A stretch of 11,931 nt of DNA from an uncultured Muribaculaceae bacterium (GTDB lineage Bacteria > Bacteroidota > Bacteroidia > Bacteroidales > Muribaculaceae): contig CABUTS010000076.1 of NCBI GenBank assembly GCA_902494515.1, positions 1-11,931 on the forward strand. Reading direction: 5' to 3'. The position numbers were made by a program, and so were the translations under genes. Of this stretch, positions 6,539 through 11,931 are shown in pieces. The notes under the pieces were generated by a model. The model did not search any database and was not told where the DNA came from. It worked only from the letters and a program-made list of their open reading frames with translations. The first letter of the stretch is position 1. The number at the start of each line of letters is the position of its first letter.

Positions 6539-7660
6539 ATGACACGGATGGAATCTTCAAAAAGAATTGTATATATCTGGCAGCATGAGGATTGGCCTGA
6601 ATTCCGTTGGAATCAGGAGGTATTGCTTGAACCGCTGAACCGGCTGAATTATCTGCACGGGCTGCTCGGCGGCCAGATGCTGGCACTCGGATTTAACGAA
6701 ACGAGTGAAACTATGCTTTCAGCCATGACTGACGAGATGATCAGTTCTTCGCTGATCGAGGGGGTAGAGTTAAATCCGAAGTCGGTCCGGAGCAGCATAG
6801 CCCGGCGGCTCGGAATCGAAGAGAACGGTTTGCAGGCTGAGGATCATTACATCGAAGGACTTGTTGACGTGATGACGGATGCAATCCACAACTGCAACGC
6901 GCCCGTTTCTGCCGAAAGAATATTTGGCTGGCATGCCGCATTATTCCCTCTGGGCCGGAGCGGAATGTATAAAATAACGGTGGCTGACTGGCGAAAGGGC
7001 GATGAGCCGATGCAGGTTGTCTCCGGGGCTTTGGGGCATGAGAGGGTGCATTATGAAGCTCCCCCATCGGATGCTGTTCCGGGCGAAATGAGCCGTATGA
7101 TTGAATGGTGCAACAGGGCGGCGTTATCGCCATTCGTGATGTCGGCAATCGTTCATCTGTGGTTTGTTACCATCCATCCTTTCGACGATGGCAACGGCCG
7201 CATAGGGCGTACCCTGGCCGACCTGTTTTTGGCTCGGCTCGACGGAATATCGAAGCGCTATTACAGCATGTCCTCCGAAATCAACCGTAATAAAAAAGAG
7301 TATTATGATATCCTCGAGAAATCGCAGAAAGGGGATCTCGATATTACCGAGTGGCTCGTATGGTTTCTGAGCTGCCTCGAGAAGGCCATCCGCCGGGCAC
7401 TCAGAATTGTCGACAAGACCTTGCAGAAAGGAAAATACTGGGACAAATTCCGGAATATAAGTGTAAATGAGAGGCAGCGGAAGGTTATAAACCATCTTTG
7501 GGACGGCTTTGACGGAAAGCTGACATCCTCCAAATGGGCCAAAATCTGCCATTGTTCGCAGGACACAGCCCTGCGCGATATCAACGACCTCATCAGTAAA
7601 GGTATGCTGCGCGACAGCGGCGAACAGGGCCGCAACGCCAACTACCTGCTAAACCCCTGA
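6539..7660 (+). CDS. Fic family protein with DUF4172 N-terminus and C-terminal winged helix
   Basis: The 373-residue protein opens with a DUF4172-like domain (about 10-95, YIWQHEDWPEFRWN ...). This includes the inhibitory-helix motif [S/T]xxxE[G/N] as SSLIEG (70-75, inhibitory Glu74), making it a class II Fic. The Fic core signature is complete: HPFDDGNGRIGR (213-224), with catalytic His213, phosphate-binding GNGR and Arg224. It should transfer AMP from ATP to a target hydroxyl, with activity gated by Glu74. The C-terminal ~65 residues (NERQRKVINHLWDGFDG ... RDINDLISKGMLRDSG) form a winged helix that may bind DNA. ATG 6539 is used; ATG 6548 is possible. Base composition is visibly less GC-rich than the neighbouring housekeeping genes, consistent with horizontal gain. 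No toxin-antitoxin partner ORF is adjacent. The upstream palindrome suggests autoregulation, which is inference. Confidence 0.93.
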   Translation: MTRMESSKRIVYIWQHEDWPEFRWNQEVLLEPLNRLNYLHGLLGGQMLALGFNETSETMLSAMTDEMISSSLIEGVELNPKSVRSSIARRLGIEENGLQAEDHYIEGLVDVMTDAIHNCNAPVSAERIFGWHAALFPLGRSGMYKITVADWRKGDEPMQVVSGALGHERVHYEAPPSDAVPGEMSRMIEWCNRAALSPFVMSAIVHLWFVTIHPFDDGNGRIGRTLADLFLARLDGISKRYYSMSSEINRNKKEYYDILEKSQKGDLDITEWLVWFLSCLEKAIRRALRIVDKTLQKGKYWDKFRNISVNERQRKVINHLWDGFDGKLTSSKWAKICHCSQDTALRDINDLISKGMLRDSGEQGRNANYLLNP

Positions 7661-7741
7661 GATACTCCGGCAGGAGCCTCCACGCCCCCCATGAACCCCG
7701 AGGGCCTGCGCACCCTGAACCCGCGAACCAGACTTGTCGCC

Positions 7742-7822
7742 TCAGGGTTGGCGGGAGAGCCAGATACGGTAGAAAAAATCGTAGATGCGATAGCGACCGT
7801 CGTGGCGCTCCAGTTCGCCGGT
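7742..7822 (-). pseudogene. Possible 3' remnant of an AAA ATPase (ATP-binding protein) gene
   Basis: The minus strand reads TGELERHDGRYRIYDFF, then YRIWLSRQP, then TGA (complement of 7742-7744). A 'L-x-x-R-DGRYRIYD-FF-x-x-W' ending resembles the C-terminus of the archaeal-type AAA ATPases common in Bacteroidales, in which a winged-helix domain is followed by a Y-D-x-F-x-x-W segment. Nothing of the P-loop domain remains. Just upstream of the fragment (7829 onward) the sequence becomes a 15-bp satellite containing TGA codons in this frame. The rest of 7661-7741 shows no gene and no clear terminator for the Fic transcript. Confidence 0.4.
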
Positions 7823-7828
7823 TTTATG

Positions 7829-7948
7829 TAAATTTAAATTACCTAAATCTCAATTACCTAAATTTAAATTACCTAAATTTCAATTATGCAAATTTGGATT
7901 ACCTAAATTTGAATTATGTAAATTTCAATTACCTGAATTTAGGTAATT
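7829..7948. repeat. 15-bp AT-rich minisatellite, eight units
   Basis: Eight contiguous 15-bp units follow the consensus TAAATTTNAATTACC, at 7829, 7844, 7859, 7874, 7889, 7904, 7919 and 7934. Units 4 and 6 end in ATTATG instead of ATTACC, unit 2 has CTC in place of TTN, and the last unit is degenerate (TGAATTTAGGTAATT). On the + strand, frame 7830 is open across the array as a KF[K/Q/E/G]LP/C pentapeptide repeat up to TAA. There is no start codon and the upstream stop is near 7791, so it is not called a gene. Confidence 0.95.
7927..7948. repeat. Inverted repeat capping the minisatellite
   Basis: AATTACCT (7927-7934) and AGGTAATT (7941-7948) are perfect inverted arms around GAATTT. The array thus ends by reversing its own ATTACC motif. 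In RNA this would form an 8-bp A/U-rich hairpin. Confidence 0.8.
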
Positions 7949-7970
7949 ACATTGCTGACATGAATAGCCA

Positions 7971-7995
7971 CGTCCCGGGCGGGGGGGCCGGGACG
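7971..7995. other. GC-rich hairpin with G7 loop
   Basis: CGTCCCGG (7971-7978) and CCGGGACG (7988-7995) pair perfectly around a GCGGGGGGG loop. No T-run follows on either strand, so it is not a standard terminator, although it lies 140 bp past the nadE stop and could act as a 3'-end structure for that transcript. Confidence 0.55.
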
Positions 7996-8026
7996 CCGTT
8001 ATAATGCAAAAGGGGGAATACAGAGT

Positions 8027-8113
8027 TTGCTGCGCGGGGTCGGGAGACTTGCTGCACGAGGTCGGAAGACTTGCAGCACAGTGTCGGAAGACTTGCTGCG
8101 CTGGGTTAGGGGG
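8027..8113. repeat. 22-bp tandem repeat array downstream of nadE
   Basis: Three full 22-bp units at 8027-8048, 8049-8070 and 8071-8092 share the pattern TTGC[T/A]GC[G/A]C ... GTCGG[G/A]AGAC. A fourth degenerate unit runs 8093-8113 (TTGCTGCGCTGGGTTAGGG). A related TTGCTGCTGCGCAGGGGTCA (8117-8136) runs into the nadE stop codon. The plus-strand ORF over 8027-8299 is repeat plus antisense of nadE and is not accepted. Confidence 0.9.
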
Positions 8114-8133
8114 TCATTGCTGCTGCGCAGGGG

Positions 8134-10203
8134 TCAGTCCGGGTCGGGGGTGAGGCGGTCGAGGGCGGCGAGCCAGGCGGCGGAGGAGGCGTCGGAGGGC
8201 ATGCGCCAGTCGCCGCGCGGCGAGAGGCAGACGGAGCCGACTTTCGGGCCGTCTGGCATGCAGGAGCGCTTGAACTGCTGGGTGAAGAAGCGGCGGTAGA
8301 AGACTTTCATCCATTTGAGAATGACTTCGGGGGGATATACGCCGACTTCCATGCCGCCGCGCCCCTGATAGGTCTTACCTTTGTGCTGATGCCAGAAGGC
8401 ACGGCAGGCAAGGTAGTAGATGCGCTCGGGATCGAAGCCGTAGCGCAGCGTATAATAGAGGAAGAAGTCGTGGAGCTCGTAGGGGCCGACGAGGTCCTCG
8501 GTTTTCTGGGCGATGTCGCCGGATGTGGTCGGAGGGAGGAGTTCGGGGGAGACGGGGGTGTCGATGATGTCGACCAGCGCCTCGGCCATGTCGGGATTTT
8601 CGGCTCGGAAGGCGAACCAGCGTACGAGATACTTCACAAGGGTCTTCGGCACGGAGGCGTTCACGCCGTACATCGACATCTGGTCGCCGTTGTATGTAGC
8701 CCAGCCGAGGGCCAGCTCCGAGAGGTCGCCGGTGCCGAGCACCATTCCCCCTTTCTGGTTGGCGACATCCATCAGAATCTGGGTGCGCTCGCGGGCCTGG
8801 CAGTTCTCGTAGGTAACATCGTGGACCGCGGGGTCGTGGCCGATGTCGCGGAAATGCTGCTCCACGGCCGGGCCGATGGGGATTTCGCGGGTGGTGACGC
8901 CGAGGGCCGTCATCAGCGTCATGGCGTTGGAGTGGGTGCGGCCGGTGGTCCCGAAGCCGGGCATGGTGATTCCGATGATCCCCTTGCGGTCGAGTCCCAG
9001 ACGGTCGAAGGTGCGGACGGCCACCAACAGCGCCAGCGTAGAGTCCAGACCGCCCGAGATGCCGACCACGAGACTGCGGCATCCGGTGACCTTCAGGCGC
9101 TGGGCGAGTCCGGCGACCTGAATGTTCACGATCTCCTCGCAGCGCTCGTCGATGGCGGCGTCGTCCGAGGGGACGAACGGATGCGGCTCGATGGTGCGGT
9201 AAAGTTTCGTCTCCTCGGGACCGTCGTCGGAGGAGGTCGAGGCATGCATTATCTTGTCGAGCTTCTCGCGCAGGCCGTCGGCGCTTTCGGGGTCAAGCAG
9301 CTCGTCGAGGTTCACATTCAGCTGATGCACAGTGGGATACGGCAGGGTGTTCTCGCGGTCGGCACACTCGCCGAAGGTGTTGCGGTGGAGCCGTTCGCGC
9401 GACAGCATGGCGATGTCGAGGTCGCGGATCACATACTGCGGACCCTCCTTCCAGCGGGGCGTGGTGGCCAGGATACTACCGTTCTCGGCGATGATTCCCT
9501 TGCCGTCGAAAACCAGGTCGGTGGAGGATTCGCCGAACCCGGCGGCGGCGTAGACGTAGCCGCAGAGGCAGCGGCCCGACTGCTGGGCCACGGCGTTGCG
9601 GAGATAGTTGTACTTCCCGGTCATGTCGGGGGAGGCCGAGAGGTTGCAGATTACCTTCGCCCCGGCCAGCGCGAGGTGACACGACGGGGGAATCGGCACC
9701 CAGAGGTCCTCGCAGATTTCTACCCCGACGAGCACGTCGTTGATCTGCACCAGCTTGTTCGGGGCTATGGGCATGCGGTTGTCGTTGGTCGAGGATATCA
9801 CCGGAGCCGGAGTCCAGAGGCGCCGCTCGTAGAACTCATTGTAGTTCGGCAGGTAGGTCTTGGGGACGGTGAGCTTCGTCATCCCCTGGCCTACGACCAC
9901 GGCGCAGTTGTAGAGGCGGTCCTCGTAGTACATCGGCGTACCGATTATAGCGTTGATTTTAAGGTCCTTGGTAGCCTCGGCGATGCGATTCACACCCCGG
10001 TTGGCGGCATCGATGAGGGTGCTGTTATGGAAAAGGTCGCCGCAGGTGTAGCCCGTCACGCAGAGTTCGGGGAACACGGCGAGCTCCACCGAGCGGGTTT
10101 CCAGCTCCAGGAGCATATCGATGATGGCAGAGACATTGGACTCGACGTCGCCCACCCTGACGGGGGGCACACAGGCTGCTACGCGGAAGTAATCGTGGTG
10201 CAT
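8134..10203 (-). CDS. nadE: Glutamine-dependent NAD(+) synthase
   Basis: The 689-residue length matches the two-domain, Mycobacterium-type NadE. The N-terminal nitrilase-like glutaminase domain (about 5-290) has the triad Glu46 (in FPELCVTGYT), Lys115 (VPKTYLPNYNEFYERR) and Cys164 (VEICEDLW). The C-terminal synthase domain (about 355-660) has the ATP-pyrophosphatase P-loop SGGLDST (383-389), GFGTTGRTHSNA and GTGDLSELALGW. Ammonia from glutamine is channelled to adenylated nicotinic acid adenine dinucleotide to make NAD in the cytosol. The start at 10203 lies just before FRVAA, where homologues align. The gene is divergent from dnaB with 143 bp between. An inverted repeat at 10239-10257 lies in its leader. 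Its 3' end meets a 22-bp repeat array, and no ordinary terminator is visible. Confidence 0.97.
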   Translation of the reverse strand: MHHDYFRVAACVPPVRVGDVESNVSAIIDMLLELETRSVELAVFPELCVTGYTCGDLFHNSTLIDAANRGVNRIAEATKDLKINAIIGTPMYYEDRLYNCAVVVGQGMTKLTVPKTYLPNYNEFYERRLWTPAPVISSTNDNRMPIAPNKLVQINDVLVGVEICEDLWVPIPPSCHLALAGAKVICNLSASPDMTGKYNYLRNAVAQQSGRCLCGYVYAAAGFGESSTDLVFDGKGIIAENGSILATTPRWKEGPQYVIRDLDIAMLSRERLHRNTFGECADRENTLPYPTVHQLNVNLDELLDPESADGLREKLDKIMHASTSSDDGPEETKLYRTIEPHPFVPSDDAAIDERCEEIVNIQVAGLAQRLKVTGCRSLVVGISGGLDSTLALLVAVRTFDRLGLDRKGIIGITMPGFGTTGRTHSNAMTLMTALGVTTREIPIGPAVEQHFRDIGHDPAVHDVTYENCQARERTQILMDVANQKGGMVLGTGDLSELALGWATYNGDQMSMYGVNASVPKTLVKYLVRWFAFRAENPDMAEALVDIIDTPVSPELLPPTTSGDIAQKTEDLVGPYELHDFFLYYTLRYGFDPERIYYLACRAFWHQHKGKTYQGRGGMEVGVYPPEVILKWMKVFYRRFFTQQFKRSCMPDGPKVGSVCLSPRGDWRMPSDASSAAWLAALDRLTPDPD

Positions 10204-10238
10204 GATATCGGAATTTAGCTATGAAGGCGAACCGGTAA

Positions 10239-10269
10239 TTTTCAACAGCGTTGAAAAGTTTGTTGAAAG
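10239..10269. promoter_or_regulatory. Operator-like inverted repeat in the nadE leader
   Basis: TTTTCAAC (10239-10246) and GTTGAAAA (10250-10257) are perfect arms around AGC. A third copy of the half-site, GTTGAAAG, follows at 10262-10269. It lies between the predicted nadE promoter and its start codon, so it could be a repressor site or an RNA hairpin in the leader. The cognate factor is not recognised. Confidence 0.5.
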
Positions 10270-10279
10270 ATTCAGACCA

Positions 10280-10287
10280 CGAAGTTA
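10280..10287 (-). promoter_or_regulatory. Candidate -7 box of the nadE promoter
   Basis: On the minus strand the bases read TAACTTCG, one mismatch from TAnnTTTG. No good TTTG -33 box is found 19-21 bp upstream. The leader to the nadE ATG would be about 70 nt and would include the inverted repeat. Confidence 0.4.
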
Positions 10288-10309
10288 CGCAAAATCCCCC
10301 GAATATCCT

Positions 10310-10317
10310 TAACTTTG
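10310..10317 (+). promoter_or_regulatory. -7 box of the dnaB promoter
   Basis: TAACTTTG matches the Bacteroidetes -7 consensus fully and lies 29 bp before the dnaB ATG. The -33 position is poor (TTAC at 10285-10288), overlapping the nadE -7 box in the opposite direction. Confidence 0.6.
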
Positions 10318-10346
10318 TGCAGAAATATTCAAAACCGCTCACGACA

Positions 10347-11931
10347 ATGCCCGACAACAACTATAATGGCCCCAATAACTCCGGCTTCCGCAGCAACTAC
10401 CGCGACGGCCGCAACAACCAGCAGCAGCTCCTGGCCCGCGAAGGGCGCGTGCCCCCGCGCGACCTCGAGGTGGAGGAGGCGGTGCTCGGCGCGCTGATGC
10501 TCGAGAAGGACGCCTACACCACCGTCTGCGACATCCTCCGCCCGGAATGCTTCTACGACCCCGGCCACCAGAAAATCTACGAGGCCATCCAGCAGCTCGG
10601 CGCCGCCCAGGAGCCGATCGACATGCTGACGGTAACCCAGAAGCTACGCGCAAACGGCGAGCTGCAGAACGCCGGAGGTCCGGCGAAGATTTCCGAACTG
10701 ACCGCCCGGGTGGCGTCCGGCGCCCACGTCGAGTTCCATGCCCGCGTCGTGGCCCAGAAGTTCCTGGCCCGCGAGCTTATCAACTTCACCGCGCAGGTCG
10801 AGGAGAAAGCCTTCGACGAGGCCAACGACATCGACGACCTGCTCCAGGAGGCCGAAGGACGTCTGTTCGAAATCTCGCAGCGCAACGTAAAGAAGGACGT
10901 CACCCAGATCGACCCGGTCATCAAGCAGGCCCTCGAGCAGATCGAGGCCGCCGCCAACCGCGAATCGGGTCTGTCGGGCCTCGAAACCCGTTTCCATGAG
11001 CTCGACAAACTGACCTCCGGCTGGCAGAACTCCGACCTCATCATCATCGCCGCCCGCCCGGCCATGGGTAAGACCGCGTTCGTGCTGTCGATGGCCAAGA
11101 ACATGGCCGTGGACCTGAACATCCCGGTGGCGATGTTCTCGCTCGAAATGAGCAACCTGCAGTTGGTGAACCGTCTGATCTCCAACGCCTGCGAGGTCGA
11201 GGGCGAGAAAATCAAGAGCGGCCGCCTGACCCCCAACGACTGGGACAAGCTGATGGCCGGCGTGAAGCCCCTCTACAGCGCCCCGCTCTACATCGACGAC
11301 ACCCCCTCGCTCTCGATTTTCGAGCTCCGCACCAAGGCGCGCCGCCTCGTGCGCGAACATGGAGTGAAAATCATCATCATCGACTACCTGCAGCTGATGA
11401 ACGCCACCGGCATGAAGTTCGGCTCCCGCGAACAGGAGGTGTCGATGATCTCGCGAAACCTCAAGCAGTTAGCCAAGGAGCTGAACATCCCAATCGTGGC
11501 TCTGTCGCAGCTGAACCGCTCGGTCGAGAGCCGCGGCACCGACTCGCAGTCGAAACGCCCGCAGCTGAGCGACCTCCGCGAATCCGGAGCCATCGAGCAG
11601 GACGCCGATATCGTCTGCTTCATCCACCGTCCGGAGTACTATCTGCACTCCTCGGAGGACGCCGAGGGTAACGACATCCGCGGTCTGGCCCTCTTCATCG
11701 TGGCCAAGCACCGCTCCGGTAAGGTCGACGACGTGAAAATGCGATTCGTCAACCAGTATGCCCGCTTCCAGAACTGGGACGAGGACTACATCACCACCCA
11801 GGAGGTCGTAGCCTCGAAGATGAACAGCTCCGGCTTCTCCGGCAGCAACGCCTCCCTCCCCGCCGGCACCCCCTCCTCCGCTCCCGGCCTCGCCGCCTCC
11901 ACCCCTGGTCTCGCCTCCTCCACCCCCTTCA
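10347..11931 (+). CDS. dnaB: Replicative DNA helicase DnaB (3' end outside the window)
   Basis: 528 codons are present and the frame is still open at the window end. After an Asn/Gly-rich leader (MPDNNYNGPNNSGFRSNYRD) comes the DnaB N-terminal helical domain (about 35-140, PPRDLEVEEAVLGALML), a linker, and the RecA-like motor (about 205-480). Walker A is ARPAMGKT (236-243, Lys242), Walker B is IIIIDYLQLM (Asp346), and motif 4 includes SDLRESGAIEQDADIV (408-423). The hexamer unwinds the replication fork and recruits primase in the cytosol. There is no intein in the usual P-loop or later sites. From residue 492 on the chain is a Ser/Ala/Pro/Thr/Gly-rich tail with a seven-residue repeat, PGLAAST/PGLASST, which looks disordered. 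The ATG at 10347 is the first after the promoter and gives the expected N-terminal domain. Confidence 0.95.
   Translation, partial: MPDNNYNGPNNSGFRSNYRDGRNNQQQLLAREGRVPPRDLEVEEAVLGALMLEKDAYTTVCDILRPECFYDPGHQKIYEAIQQLGAAQEPIDMLTVTQKLRANGELQNAGGPAKISELTARVASGAHVEFHARVVAQKFLARELINFTAQVEEKAFDEANDIDDLLQEAEGRLFEISQRNVKKDVTQIDPVIKQALEQIEAAANRESGLSGLETRFHELDKLTSGWQNSDLIIIAARPAMGKTAFVLSMAKNMAVDLNIPVAMFSLEMSNLQLVNRLISNACEVEGEKIKSGRLTPNDWDKLMAGVKPLYSAPLYIDDTPSLSIFELRTKARRLVREHGVKIIIIDYLQLMNATGMKFGSREQEVSMISRNLKQLAKELNIPIVALSQLNRSVESRGTDSQSKRPQLSDLRESGAIEQDADIVCFIHRPEYYLHSSEDAEGNDIRGLALFIVAKHRSGKVDDVKMRFVNQYARFQNWDEDYITTQEVVASKMNSSGFSGSNASLPAGTPSSAPGLAASTPGLASSTPF
11883..11930 (+). repeat. 21-bp tandem repeat in the dnaB tail
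   Basis: Two 21-bp units (11883-11903 and 11904-11924) encode PGLAAST and PGLASST, and a third begins with Pro at 11925 before the window ends. Third-position differences (GGC/GGT, CCC/CCT) show the units are not freshly duplicated. Being a multiple of three, unit number can change without breaking the frame. Confidence 0.8.

Noticed and set aside
7794..7948. Small repeat protein KF[KQEG]LP on the + strand
   Set aside because: Frame is open but has no ATG/GTG/TTG start with a sensible context before the repeats.
7829..8113. CRISPR array from the 15-bp and 22-bp repeats
   Set aside because: Units are directly contiguous with no unique spacers, shorter than CRISPR repeats, and no cas genes are present.
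8027..8299. 90-codon + strand ORF at the nadE 3' end
   Set aside because: Made of the 22-bp repeat and antisense nadE sequence; no family resemblance.
8383..10218. 611-codon + strand ORF antisense to nadE
   Set aside because: NadE on the minus strand has every catalytic motif; the antisense translation is compositionally shadow-like.
10577..11360. Minus-strand ORFs antisense to dnaB
   Set aside because: dnaB on the + strand has Walker A, Walker B and the later helicase motifs; the antisense frames show none.

Overview
The window reads as chromosomal DNA from a Bacteroidales bacterium, most likely a Muribaculaceae-like gut member. Evidence: two candidate promoters carry the Bacteroidetes -33/-7 pattern (TTTG ... 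TAnnTTTG). Starts lack Shine-Dalgarno sequences and have A/T-rich leaders. One protein ends in a type IX secretion (T9SS) sorting domain, and the NadE, DnaB and M13 peptidase proteins look like the Bacteroidetes forms. Placement below order level is inference.

Layout. At 1-381 (+) is the C-terminal end of an Rpn/PD-(D/E)XK-type putative transposase, a hairpin terminator, and a decayed second piece of the same family (420-572) closed by another terminator. On the minus strand, ychF (2777-3880) is followed after 25 bp by a secreted M13 zinc metallopeptidase (712-2751), probably cotranscribed from a well-matched promoter at 4055-4085. A small lipoprotein gene (4133-4756, +) converges on a T9SS cargo gene (4893-6305, -) across a strong terminator. 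A Fic AMPylase-type gene with a C-terminal winged helix (6539-7660, +) has a perfect 28-bp palindrome in its promoter region. About 470 bp without an intact gene (7661-8133) hold a possible ATPase gene remnant, a 15-bp minisatellite, a GC hairpin and a 22-bp tandem repeat. Then come nadE (8134-10203, -) and, divergently, dnaB (10347 to beyond the window end, +).

Functionally, nadE (NAD synthesis), ychF (ribosome-associated ATPase) and dnaB (replication) are housekeeping genes. The peptidase, lipoprotein and T9SS cargo are envelope or secreted proteins. The Rpn pieces, the Fic gene and the repeat-rich gap are the accessory, rearranged part. No rRNA, tRNA, CRISPR array or complete insertion sequence was seen.

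Most notable: the Fic protein (inhibitory motif, Fic core and winged helix in one chain) with its palindrome and extra half-sites over the promoter, suggesting autoregulation; and the minisatellite that abuts the ATPase remnant with a codon-compatible 15-bp period.
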